Shown in pieces: positions 18,142 through 26,681 of a stretch of DNA of 64,000 bases (the first letter of the stretch is position 1; each line of letters begins with the position of its first letter). A model generated the notes under the pieces. The model ran no database searches and was not told the origin of the DNA. It saw only the letters and a list, made by a program, of their open reading frames with translations. The translations under genes were made by a program, and so were the position numbers. The stretch comes from Nostoc parmelioides FACHB-3921 (GTDB lineage: Bacteria > Cyanobacteriota > Cyanobacteriia > Cyanobacteriales > Nostocaceae), in contig NZ_JACJQL010000025.1 of the NCBI RefSeq assembly GCF_014696625.1, positions 35,199 to 99,198 on the forward strand, in the 5' to 3' direction.

Positions 18142-18178
18142 GCAATGCAATAGTTTTGCACTAAAGGTTCTACTATTA

Positions 18179-18208
18179 CTTAATAAGTACTTATACTTAT
18201 TAAGTTTA
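18179..18208 (+). terminator. Hairpin after the DUF3493 gene
   Basis: A perfect 11-bp stem CTTAATAAGTA/TACTTATTAAG with a 4-base loop and a short T run lies 38 bases after the stop codon. It is AT-rich, so its strength is uncertain. Confidence 0.6.
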
Positions 18209-18440
18209 AAAATGTAGCGGTTTCAAAGCTTTATTAAGCGTAATATTTATTAATAGCAATTTATATTTTTATACATGACAAAATACAAAGAAAGAAAAAA
18301 TAAAAAAAATATTATGAAATCAAGAATTAATAAATTTTCTGAGAGACTTGTAGTTGTTCAAACGGGGTCAGCGAATATAAAGACCCTGAAAATAGACACA
18401 TCACATTGAATGGGGTTGAATTAATTTAATGACCCCCAAG
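18205..18440. other. AT-rich spacer between two convergent genes
   Basis: The rest of the 388-bp spacer between the DUF3493 gene and the SLH/beta-helix gene is A/T-rich. Apart from the two flanking terminators, I see no gene or repeat. Confidence 0.4.
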
Positions 18441-18442
18441 TT

Positions 18443-18500
18443 AAAAAAACACGCTATTTCAAGCGCCAGACCAAGAATATACTTGTCTGGCGCTTGAAAT
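18443..18500 (-). terminator. Strong terminator of the beta-helix/SLH gene
   Basis: On the minus strand, a perfect 16-bp stem (18485-18500 with 18456-18471) has a 13-base loop and is followed six bases later by T7 (18449-18443). It starts 30 bases after the gene's stop codon. Confidence 0.88.
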
Positions 18501-18529
18501 GTTTAATAACCGCCTCTTATCTTACTTTC

Positions 18530-20188
18530 TTATTGGGGAACTTGAACTAGGTAAGACGATGGCAGTGGTTGTGCGCGTCCAGCATTGACTAATGCTTGGT
18601 AAACAAAGGCAGCAATTTCTGCTCTAGTAGCTGGACGATTAGGATTGAGTTGACTAACTGTGGGATAGTTGATCACTAATTGCCTGGTGGTAGCAGCTGC
18701 AACTGGCCCAACAGCATAACCAGGAATTTGACCAGCATCAGAATAGATAGAGATGACATTTTGATTGTTAGCAGTTAAGCCTAGTCCATTAGCTAAAGAT
18801 ACTAATGCTTGGACTCTGGGAATTTCCTGCTGTGGTTTGAATGTGCCATCAGGATAACCGGAGACAAATTGACTCCGGTATGCAGCTTGAATGGCTGCAT
18901 AAGCCCAAAAATTTCGGCTAACATCTCGGAAATCAATGGCGTTGCGTTTAGCTTGCGGTGTTAAGGCTTTGGTGACAATAGTGGCAAATTGGGCGCGGGT
19001 GACAGGCTCATTGGGTCTAAAAGTGCCGTCAGGAAAACCAGCAATAATATTTTGGGAAGCTAAGGCTTCAATGTAACCTTTTGCCCAGTAATTCGTGGCT
19101 ACGTCCGTAAAGCCTGTACCTTGACCAGAAGGTGGTGGTTCAACAGCAGCAGCGACGAAATCGACCTGACCAAAAATCTTTTTCTGGTCAATATCGTTAC
19201 CCACAGCCAAAATGCGGACTGTTTTGGTGGCGTTGTTCACATCATAACGACCGTTACTACGGATTAAATTACCACCAGGATTTTCACTAGTACCAAGGTC
19301 TGGTTGAGCATTAACGGTTGCTACTATGCCATCCCGTTTATTGTTTTGAATGACATTCTTACGCAAAATAGGCTTGGCTGTTTCGGAGATGTATAGACCG
19401 TCTTGGTTCTGTACAATTTGGTTTTCTGCTACTAAAGGCGTAGAAGTACCGCCGATCGCAATCCCAAAACCAGTATCTTGGAATAAGTTATTGCTAATCT
19501 CTCCTTGAGCTGATCTGGCGACAGAAATTCCATTACCCTTGTTTTGGATAAAAATATTACCTTGAATTTTGGGGTTTCCTGTACCGGTAACAAAAACGCC
19601 TTCCCTAACACTATTGGTAAAAGTATTGTTTCTAATGGTGGGATTGCTGGATTCTACCCACACAGCAGTACCACGTTGATTGGGGTTGGTGGCGGTAATG
19701 CCGGCGATCGTGGTATCGTTATTCGCCAAAATGGTAATATCTTGTCTGGCAAAGGTACGGCTAGTATAGAAACCACCACCTGTAATCAAGACACCTTGAC
19801 CTCTAGCAGATTCATCACCTTGTAGCGTTACCCCTGGCTTGAGAATCAAGGGAAATTGTTCCCCAGTTTCTCTGCTATAGTTTCCTGGTGCTAATTGAAT
19901 AATCGTCCCTGGTTGGGCTTGATTGAGCGCAAAGGTGATTGTTTTATAGGGTGTTGCGGCTGTAGTACCACCGCTAGCTGTATCTGCACCAGTTGTTGGG
20001 TTGACATAAATTACTGGCGCTGTCGTGGGAACCTGCGCTGTCAACGTTGGCGCAGCACTAGCATTAACCAGACTAGGTACTAGCATGAACCCGCTAGAAG
20101 CAACTAATAAGGCTGTGATTCCAGTTGGTAAGGATAAAACCGAGCATAAATTTCTTAATGAAGAAAAGTTAAACCCCTGATGTGTCAT
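18530..20188 (-). CDS. Exported DUF1565/beta-helix protein with SLH domains
   Basis: The 552-residue protein has a signal peptide (about 1-45, ending near VNASA). A DUF1565 module follows (YVNPTTGADTASGG, GTIIQLAPGNYSRETGE). A right-handed parallel beta-helix comes next (about 140-330, repeated N-x-I-x-x-N-x-x-DGI patterns), then three SLH repeats (about 360-540, each with the YWAKGYIEAL or FWAYAAIQAA type start and R-P-x-x-x-x-TRA-E/Q). Beta-helices of this kind often bind or cleave polysaccharides; the SLH repeats should tether it to the cell wall. No catalytic residues can be assigned. It has its own strong terminator. Confidence 0.88.
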   Translation of the reverse strand: MTHQGFNFSSLRNLCSVLSLPTGITALLVASSGFMLVPSLVNASAAPTLTAQVPTTAPVIYVNPTTGADTASGGTTAATPYKTITFALNQAQPGTIIQLAPGNYSRETGEQFPLILKPGVTLQGDESARGQGVLITGGGFYTSRTFARQDITILANNDTTIAGITATNPNQRGTAVWVESSNPTIRNNTFTNSVREGVFVTGTGNPKIQGNIFIQNKGNGISVARSAQGEISNNLFQDTGFGIAIGGTSTPLVAENQIVQNQDGLYISETAKPILRKNVIQNNKRDGIVATVNAQPDLGTSENPGGNLIRSNGRYDVNNATKTVRILAVGNDIDQKKIFGQVDFVAAAVEPPPSGQGTGFTDVATNYWAKGYIEALASQNIIAGFPDGTFRPNEPVTRAQFATIVTKALTPQAKRNAIDFRDVSRNFWAYAAIQAAYRSQFVSGYPDGTFKPQQEIPRVQALVSLANGLGLTANNQNVISIYSDAGQIPGYAVGPVAAATTRQLVINYPTVSQLNPNRPATRAEIAAFVYQALVNAGRAQPLPSSYLVQVPQ

Positions 20189-20436
20189 TTTTTGCTTCTG
20201 TGATTTGCTGATTGTTAATTGGTTAAATGGGGTTATTTAGCAGATATCTAGCTAGAAACCCCTGCCAAACTATACCGGATGACTAGCAAATCAGCAGCTA
20301 TGTTTCGCAAGAAATTACATAAATTTTCCTTATTAAGGTGGAAAATTTAACTTGTGGCGGGTGTAGGGGTGTAGGGGTGTGAGGGTATAAGAATTGAATT
20401 GCTCTTTATTCTTATCCCTATATCCGTTGTCCAAAG

Positions 20437-21135
20437 TTATGAAAGATTATCATCAGAGTTTTTGATTCTCTGCAATAATTGTTCGACTTGGTTAGCTTTT
20501 TCGTTTCTATTCTGTTTTTTGAAAATATTTAAAGCTTTTTCTAAAGAAGCCAGTGCTTCATCTTTTTTATTTGTTTGCCACAACGCTAAGGCGACATTAG
20601 TGAGTGCATCGCCGTAATCGGGATTAATTTCCAAAGCTTTTTGATATTGGGCGATCGCCTCACTCCAGCGACTCTGACTAGCATAAACTATGCCCAGCGC
20701 ATTGTAAGCCACGGCATACCGGGATCTGAGGCGAATAGCTTCTTGATAGGCACTGATTGCAGCTTCTATTTTTTTCCCACGGAAAAATACATTACCTAAT
20801 TGAAAGTGTCCAAAAGCATCATCTGAGTATTTTTTCAGGAATTTACACAGGTTTACTTCTGCACCTGGTAAATCACCTTGACTAAACAGCGCATTAGCTT
20901 GTTGAATCATTTGCGATCGCTCTTGTTGGGGATCTGCAAACTGTGCCAGTTTTTGTACTTGTTTGGTTCGCGGTTTTTGTTCTGCGTTGCTTAAAGCTTG
21001 CTCACAGGCTGATTTCGCTGGGGAAGTTTCCTGTGCTGTTGCGGGAGGCAATATACCAATGGTTGTAATGATACTCAGCGTTAGACAGCTAAGAGGTTTA
21101 ACAAATCTTGTTTCCATCTGGCTTTTTTGCTTCAT
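20437..21135 (-). CDS. Exported TPR-repeat protein
   Basis: From the ATG at 21135 the protein begins MKQKSQ and runs into a signal peptide ending near ATA-QE. An ATG further upstream at 21204 would give a 23-residue hydrophilic leader before it and is less likely. Mature residues hold about four TPR units, the clearest being DAFGHFQLGNVFFRGKKIEA, YAVAYNALGIVYASQSRWSE and YGDALTNVALALWQTNKKDE. TPR proteins act as scaffolds; the partner is unknown. The protein is probably periplasmic or lumenal. Confidence 0.85.
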   Translation of the reverse strand: MKQKSQMETRFVKPLSCLTLSIITTIGILPPATAQETSPAKSACEQALSNAEQKPRTKQVQKLAQFADPQQERSQMIQQANALFSQGDLPGAEVNLCKFLKKYSDDAFGHFQLGNVFFRGKKIEAAISAYQEAIRLRSRYAVAYNALGIVYASQSRWSEAIAQYQKALEINPDYGDALTNVALALWQTNKKDEALASLEKALNIFKKQNRNEKANQVEQLLQRIKNSDDNLS

Positions 21136-21265
21136 CGCCCCAATCTCTCTATCATGCTCTGATCCATGATAAACCGAGGCTGGGGGTATAGGGGTATGGG
21201 TCATAGGGGTGAGAAGGCAAAGAAATTCACCTTTATACCAATTCTCTGTGATGTTGCACCAAATA

Positions 21266-21305
21266 AATCATGTAGAGACTTTGTATGCAACGTCTCTACA
21301 TGATT
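21266..21305. repeat. Dispersed palindromic hairpin (GTAGAGAC type)
   Basis: A perfect 14-bp inverted repeat AATCATGTAGAGAC/GTCTCTACATGATT with a 12-base loop lies between the TPR gene and the E2 gene. The GTAGAGACGTTGC-like palindrome is of a kind commonly dispersed in Nostoc genomes. For the minus-strand E2 gene it could also act as an end-of-transcript hairpin. Confidence 0.75.
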
Positions 21306-21333
21306 AAGAAACGGTATTACACCCCTTACACCC

Positions 21334-22626
21334 TTATAGGGTCAAAGATTGAGCGTCAGTTTCGATTAACTTGGCTAAATCTTGTAAGAATGCGGCAGCA
21401 TCAGCACCGTAAATAATTCGGTGATCAGATGTAATATTTACCTGCATTTGTTGTTTGATAGCGAACGAACCATCGCCTGTGGCTACCAACCGGGGACGAG
21501 ATGCGCCGATCGCTAAAATTGAACCTTGTCCTGGGGGTAAAATGGCATCAAATGTATCTACACCAAACATCCCCAAGTTTGACAGGGTAAAGTTACCACC
21601 ACTGTATTCATCTGGTTGTAGTTGTTTGCTTCTAGCTTTGTCTACTAGAGATTTCCAAGTACGTGATAGGGAGTAGATATCTATCTTGTCGGCATTTTTT
21701 AATACTGGTGTAATTAAACCACCACCATCCATCGCTACAGCTACCGCAATATTGATGTCACGATGGTAAACAAGACCTTGATCTGAATAGCTGGCATTTA
21801 ATAGTGGGTGTTTTTGTAATGTCACCGCTACAGCTTTCGCCAGTAGCGCTGTCATGGTTACACCTTTGGATTTAATTTGTTTGTAAAGTTTGTCTAAGCC
21901 ATCAGTAGTAATTGTGTAACCCACACGGAACACGGGTACATCTAGACTCGCCACCATGTTACGAATGACGGCATTTTGTAGGGTGTTAAATGGTACTACT
22001 TGCCCAGGTGTAGACGCTACTGGTGCAGGCGCTGGTGCTGGAGTCCTGGTTGCTGTGACTGGGGCTGGGGTAAAGGTGGGTGTAGGTGCAGTCGGTGTAT
22101 TGGCTGGTTGCTTGACTTTACCAACAGCAGCTTCTATATCGTCGGCCACAATGCGACCGTAAGGGCCACTACCTTTGAGATTGGTCAAATCAACTTTCAG
22201 TTCTTTTGCCAACTTGCGGGCGCGGGGTGAAGCTACAAGCCTTCCCTCGCGGTGGTTGGAGCCATTTTGTAATGCAGATGGTACACCTACGGCGGCGGTG
22301 GCTGCGACTGGTTCAGGGGCGGCGCTAGGAGTAGCCGCAGCGCCACCAGAAGTGCCTAAAGACTTGGCGGCTTCGATTTCAGCTTCGGTTTCTGCTACGT
22401 AAGCGATCGCCGCTCCTACAGGTGCGCTATCACCAGCTTCTACAATGATATGAGCGAGATACCCTTCGTAGAAGGTTTCTACATCCATATCTGCTTTGTC
22501 TGACTCGACAACCACCACTGTTTCGCCTTTTTCCACTTTATCGCCTGGCGATTTCACCCAGGAGACAATTTTGCCTTCGGTCATGGTGGAACTCAGCGCC
22601 GGCATGAAGATTTCGTGAATGCTCAT
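21334..22626 (-). CDS. pdhC: Pyruvate dehydrogenase E2 (dihydrolipoyl acetyltransferase)
   Basis: E2 transfers acetyl groups from E1 to CoA in the pyruvate dehydrogenase complex. Residues 1-80 form the lipoyl domain, with the lipoylated lysine K44 in ESDKADMD. An Ala/Pro-rich linker follows, then the E1/E3-binding domain (about 130-168, ASPRARKLAKE and GSGPYGRIVADDIE). A second Pro/Ala/Thr linker leads to the catalytic domain (about 210-430). The active-site His is in SDHRIIYGADAAAFL; Tyr replaces the usual Asp after HRII, as in plastid-type E2. Length and order are typical of cyanobacterial/plastid E2. No E1 or E3 gene is adjacent. Confidence 0.95.
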   Translation of the reverse strand: MSIHEIFMPALSSTMTEGKIVSWVKSPGDKVEKGETVVVVESDKADMDVETFYEGYLAHIIVEAGDSAPVGAAIAYVAETEAEIEAAKSLGTSGGAAATPSAAPEPVAATAAVGVPSALQNGSNHREGRLVASPRARKLAKELKVDLTNLKGSGPYGRIVADDIEAAVGKVKQPANTPTAPTPTFTPAPVTATRTPAPAPAPVASTPGQVVPFNTLQNAVIRNMVASLDVPVFRVGYTITTDGLDKLYKQIKSKGVTMTALLAKAVAVTLQKHPLLNASYSDQGLVYHRDINIAVAVAMDGGGLITPVLKNADKIDIYSLSRTWKSLVDKARSKQLQPDEYSGGNFTLSNLGMFGVDTFDAILPPGQGSILAIGASRPRLVATGDGSFAIKQQMQVNITSDHRIIYGADAAAFLQDLAKLIETDAQSLTL

Positions 22627-22689
22627 AGGGTGGTTTCAGAATCAATGGGTTTAAGGAATTTAACAGCTTTTGCCAGATCGAATTGTATC

Positions 22690-22790
22690 TTGGTACGAGG
22701 GTTTTTGAGTAATTGGGAATTGGTAATTGGTAATTGGAATAATTATCTGGTAGTCTCTATTACCCATTACCCATTACCTATTACCTGGAA
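22690..22790. repeat. Inverted heptamer-type repeats (TAATTGG / TTACCCA)
   Basis: Head-to-tail GGTAATT-type units near 22700-22735 are followed about 25 bases later by their near-complements (ATTACCC units, 22757-22787), so the whole can fold into a long imperfect hairpin. It lies in the 332-bp divergent spacer upstream of the E2 gene, which holds no other feature I can see. Confidence 0.6.
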
Positions 22791-22958
22791 CTTCAAAACC
22801 AACTTCAGGTCTATCCAAGATATGTATATTTGTGTTGCTGATAACTCATCAGCATGATACAGATGCTATCTCAAGGTAGATGATAGGGTGTGGAAGTTTA
22901 ACTTCAATTTAGAACCCTAAATTCAGAATTACTGTTGTTGAAATACTTGTTTAATTCT

Positions 22959-23483
22959 ATGTCGGGAAAATTGAAATTGTTTTTGATTTTGCTGCTTAGT
23001 ATTTTTGCTACTGCTGGTGCTGGTGTTTATCTTCATCAGTACCAAGATCATACATTGATTGTAGATAATAGCAGTAGCACACCACAGCAATTATCAGTTG
23101 TGAAAAATTCTCAGGAAGTTTTACATGATCCAGAACGTATTCAATATAAAAATATACCATTATCGGGGATCAATTCTCCACTACAAGGTAGTGACCCTAA
23201 AACTTTAGCTCTCAATTTTTTAGATGACTTGACCGTAGCCAGTGGTAAGCGAAAGGTAGAGGTAGCTTATCCTCAACATAATCAAGCTTTAGTCACGGTT
23301 ACACAAGTCTCAAAAAGCAAAGATACATCTGGAGAAATCAAATATCGGTTAGAGATGAACACTTTCGGGCGATCGCTATTTGCCAGTTCACCTCCGGTAT
23401 GGCAAATAGTTTGGGTTGGTTCCCAAATATCATGTGGAAATGGTAACCAACCCTTAGGTAACTTAACTCAACGTTGTGATTGA
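22959..23483 (+). CDS. Hypothetical protein with N-terminal membrane anchor
   Basis: I do not recognise this family. The ATG at 22959 opens with a classic signal anchor (SGKLKLFLILLLSIFATAGAG); a TTG eight codons upstream is also open but less likely. The remaining 150 residues are hydrophilic and mixed alpha/beta, with a late Cys pair (ISCGNG and LTQRCD). The mature part is probably periplasmic or lumenal. It converges on the YlqD-like gene, whose stop lies 56 bases downstream. Confidence 0.65.
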   Translation: MSGKLKLFLILLLSIFATAGAGVYLHQYQDHTLIVDNSSSTPQQLSVVKNSQEVLHDPERIQYKNIPLSGINSPLQGSDPKTLALNFLDDLTVASGKRKVEVAYPQHNQALVTVTQVSKSKDTSGEIKYRLEMNTFGRSLFASSPPVWQIVWVGSQISCGNGNQPLGNLTQRCD

Positions 23484-23539
23484 ACGAGTTAATAGTGTGG
23501 TGTGAGGAATTTCTAGTTAAAACTCAGAATCCGCAACGT

Positions 23540-23992
23540 TTAAATGTCGCCACGAATATCTTCTACAACACCATCGCGGATGACTATTTCTACCTGCATT
23601 TTGCTAATCAAGTTGTCTCCCCGTTCCACACGGAAGAAACCTTCCATTTGGAATTGATTGACTTCTTGGTCTAACTCAAGCAATTGTACTTGCTGGAGGT
23701 TTTGCAGCATTTGATTTTTTTGTTCTAGAAGTTCGCTTTTCTTTTGATTGACTTGGAGTTGAATATTGTCAATTTGTTGCAGGGTTTGGGGCCCTGGTGG
23801 CTGGAGACTTTGCTTTTGAATAGCAGCGATCGCTCTTTGTCCTTCTAAATCCAATTGTTGTAGTTGCTGGTCAATTTGGTTAATTTGTGCTTGCAATTGC
23901 TGTTGCACTTCCTCTTTCCAGAGGGGGGTGACAATAACTTTTACATTAACAACGCGCTTCAAAAGCAATTGAGGATTGGAGACATCTGTCAT
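23540..23992 (-). CDS. YlqD-like coiled-coil protein
   Basis: This 150-residue protein opens with LLLKRVVNVKVIVTPLWKEE, continues as a Gln-rich coiled coil (about residues 28-112) and ends in a small beta module GFFRVERGDNL...VVIRDGVVEDIRG. That arrangement matches the YlqD family of Firmicutes and cyanobacteria. No function is established. It lies 42 bp downstream of the acyl-activating enzyme gene on the same strand and may be co-transcribed with it. Confidence 0.8.
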   Translation of the reverse strand: MTDVSNPQLLLKRVVNVKVIVTPLWKEEVQQQLQAQINQIDQQLQQLDLEGQRAIAAIQKQSLQPPGPQTLQQIDNIQLQVNQKKSELLEQKNQMLQNLQQVQLLELDQEVNQFQMEGFFRVERGDNLISKMQVEIVIRDGVVEDIRGDI

Positions 23993-24034
23993 AAAATTTC
24001 CCGTTCACTCTAAGTAGTTTGTAGTGTGGAATTA

Positions 24035-26011
24035 TCAGGCAAACATGGCGTTGATAATATCGCGGTAGCGTTCTGTGACAACGTGTCGCCGGATTTTCAG
24101 CGTTTGTGTCATCAAGCCGTTTTCGATGGAAAATGGCTCCAGAATCAGTTTAAACGGCCCCACACGGTCATCTGGGCGATAACCAGGACGGTTCTGCACT
24201 TCCCGATTCAATTCTTGCCGGAATAAACCCTGGATTATTTTACTCTCCAGGTTAATTTTTTGACTGGATGAGGAGGTTAAATTATCATCCTCTACACTCA
24301 AAACAAGACTCTGGCTTTCTGCCCACTTTGCCAAAGCTTCCACGTTGGGGACAATTAAAGCACCGATGCTACGCTGGTCTTGTCCAACAAGCATAATTTG
24401 GTCGATATAGGGCGATCGCAAACACGCATCCTCGATGGGTTGCGGTTCGATATTTTCCCCATTGGACAAAACAATCGTATCTTTTGCCCTGCCAGTTAAC
24501 ACAAGTTCGTTATCTGGCGTTACCCAACCCAAGTCACCGCTATCAAACCAACCTTGAGGATCAATGGCTTTTGCTGTCGCTTCTGGGTTTTGGTAATAGC
24601 CTTGCATGACTTGTGGCCCTTTCAATAACACCAAGCCTCGTTTTCCAACAGGTAAAGGCTGGCGAGTCTCAGGGTCTACGATTTTAACTTCTGTGCCGGG
24701 AATTGGTTGTCCGGATGTCCCGATAAAATTACGCCAGGGACGGCGCACATTAGTAACTGGGGATGTTTCGGTTAAACCATAACCTTGCAAAATCTGCACG
24801 CCGATAATTTCAAAAAAGGTATCGATGTGTTTTGGTAAAGCACCGCCACCGCTAATTACTTGTTTAAATCTTCCTCCTGTTGCTTCCTTGACTTTGCCAT
24901 ACACTAACTTTTGTCCTAAAACATGGAAGGGTAGAAAAGCAAGTTCTAGTACCCTAGCGATTAATCGTTCCAACGATGAAGCATGGAGATGATCTAAACT
25001 TGTACCTTGAGCAATTCTTTGGGCTTTGATATATTTTTCACTCATGCCCAATAAAAACTTAATCAGCCGTTGTTTGTTTGCTGGTTGTTCGCGGAACTGT
25101 TTCTGCACTCCTTCATAAATCGATTCCCACAGGCGCGGGACAGCAACCATGTAGTTGGGTTTATATTGCTTCAAGTCGGTTTTGACTGAGCGTAAATTGG
25201 TATAGATTTGTGTGCAACCTTGAGATAATAAATAATATTCCACAGTCCGTTCATAGCTGTGCCAACTGGGTAAAATGCTGAGAGCAGTATCACTTACTTT
25301 GGGTTGCACTACAACTCGGAACGTTGTGACTTGATGTAAAAGATTGCTATAACTGAGCATTACGCCCTTGGGTTTTCCCGTGGTTCCAGAAGTATAAATT
25401 AATGTCGCCAGTTCGTCGCGTTTCCGTTTGACTGGAACAAAAGCATGGTTTGTGCCAACTTCGATTAACTGAGGAAAATTCAATACCTTAAGGCGTTGTT
25501 CTGTCGGTGGTGTTTCGTCGGTAAGTATGACTACCACTTGAATTGGTAAGTCGTGGAGTCTATCTTGCAGTTTATTGAAGGTCTTTAAATCTTCGACTAC
25601 TAAAGCTGTGCTGCCACTATGAGCGACAATATAAAGTAATTCTTCCTTTTCGGCTTGGGAACTACGCACCGCATCCACTGCACCGGCTGTCATAATTCCT
25701 TGATCGGCAATGAACCACCGAGGACTATTATCGGCTATCAAGGAGATGCGATCGCCTGCTTGAACTCCCAATGCTTGTAATCCCGACGCAAATAGCTGGA
25801 TTTTTTCTGCTAGTTGTTGATAAGTAATCTTTACTTCCGGTTTCGCATGGGGATTGTAAAGAGCTAAAGTCTCACCAAATTTCTTCGCAGCTATCGGCCA
25901 AATTTCCGGTAACGAATCTACATTTGTATAATCTACTAAGCGTTGTATTTCTTTGCTTTGTTCCTTTGTAATATCGGATAGTAATGAATATCCTGGTTGA
26001 CTGTTCGTCAT
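24035..26011 (-). CDS. aas: Long-chain acyl-CoA/acyl-ACP synthetase
   Basis: This is an ANL-superfamily enzyme that adenylates fatty acids. In cyanobacteria the single homologue (Aas) loads free fatty acids onto ACP for recycling of membrane lipids. The P-loop-like motif is LIYTSGTTGKPKGVMLSY. Further motifs are QGYGLTETSPV, the adenine-site WFDSGDLGW and the hinge region LTGRAKDTIVLSNGENI-EP. I chose the ATG at 26011 because GAGGTG lies eight bases upstream; a start at 26086 would add 25 residues. The length of 658 residues fits. The aas name rests on family knowledge, not on direct evidence for ACP specificity. Confidence 0.9.
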   Translation of the reverse strand: MTNSQPGYSLLSDITKEQSKEIQRLVDYTNVDSLPEIWPIAAKKFGETLALYNPHAKPEVKITYQQLAEKIQLFASGLQALGVQAGDRISLIADNSPRWFIADQGIMTAGAVDAVRSSQAEKEELLYIVAHSGSTALVVEDLKTFNKLQDRLHDLPIQVVVILTDETPPTEQRLKVLNFPQLIEVGTNHAFVPVKRKRDELATLIYTSGTTGKPKGVMLSYSNLLHQVTTFRVVVQPKVSDTALSILPSWHSYERTVEYYLLSQGCTQIYTNLRSVKTDLKQYKPNYMVAVPRLWESIYEGVQKQFREQPANKQRLIKFLLGMSEKYIKAQRIAQGTSLDHLHASSLERLIARVLELAFLPFHVLGQKLVYGKVKEATGGRFKQVISGGGALPKHIDTFFEIIGVQILQGYGLTETSPVTNVRRPWRNFIGTSGQPIPGTEVKIVDPETRQPLPVGKRGLVLLKGPQVMQGYYQNPEATAKAIDPQGWFDSGDLGWVTPDNELVLTGRAKDTIVLSNGENIEPQPIEDACLRSPYIDQIMLVGQDQRSIGALIVPNVEALAKWAESQSLVLSVEDDNLTSSSSQKINLESKIIQGLFRQELNREVQNRPGYRPDDRVGPFKLILEPFSIENGLMTQTLKIRRHVVTERYRDIINAMFA

Positions 26012-26086
26012 AAAGCACACCTCAAATGGAATAAATTGTTTTTTCTTAATTAATTCTGTTACTACGTTAGAATATCTCTTTTCCAT

Positions 26087-26681
26087 ATCTACACCACCTT
26101 GGGTGTATGCAGTTTCGTGACCTTCACGGTTGTATTGATAAAAGTTTATGTTAAAGTTATTTTATATAACTTAGAACTGATGGTTCTGAGAGTACGAGCT
26201 GGTGCATGAAATTGACAGCCAATAACAGAAGCCACCTGATTATCCAATGGGGGTGATTACCTATAGAGTTACTAGATGCTTTCTTACTAACGCTGATCAA
26301 TATCTTCGCTTGTTTGGGATTACCTAAACTTCTTTCCTTGATTCTCTCTGCTCCTAAAAACAAACACACTCAACGATTATCCAAGGGTGCAAGATTACTT
26401 CCCACCAGTATGGGAATCACAAGTTTTCCTTACTGTACGGCTTATGCCAAAACAGGGAGCCAATTCTGTAAGTTTAGCCCTCATTTCTGTGCCAAATGTT
26501 CTCCGAATTAACTAATTTTCTCAGCTTGTAATCTCTGCACAAGTCAAGCTAAATTATTTTCCACCTCGGTTATGAATTTAATGTGAGTCTCCAACAGAGA
26601 CGCACGTTAAATTCATAACTGGTAATTGGTAAGAATTTCTGCTCAATTACCCATTACCAAATAACTAGCAAATTGCGTTAC
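26087..26681. other. Long spacer of unknown content
   Basis: This 595-bp spacer separates the acyl synthetase from an unknown minus-strand gene. Two overlapping short ORFs on opposite strands look accidental. The central 26200-26510 part is less AT-rich than ordinary spacers and has mixed sequence rather than repeats, so a non-coding RNA or an eroded gene is possible. I could not assign one. AATTGGTAA-type short repeats appear near 26615-26660. Confidence 0.35.

Noticed and set aside
26157..26511. Two overlapping short open frames (70 and 65 codons) on opposite strands
   Set aside because: Neither has a Shine-Dalgarno site, family resemblance or sensible composition.
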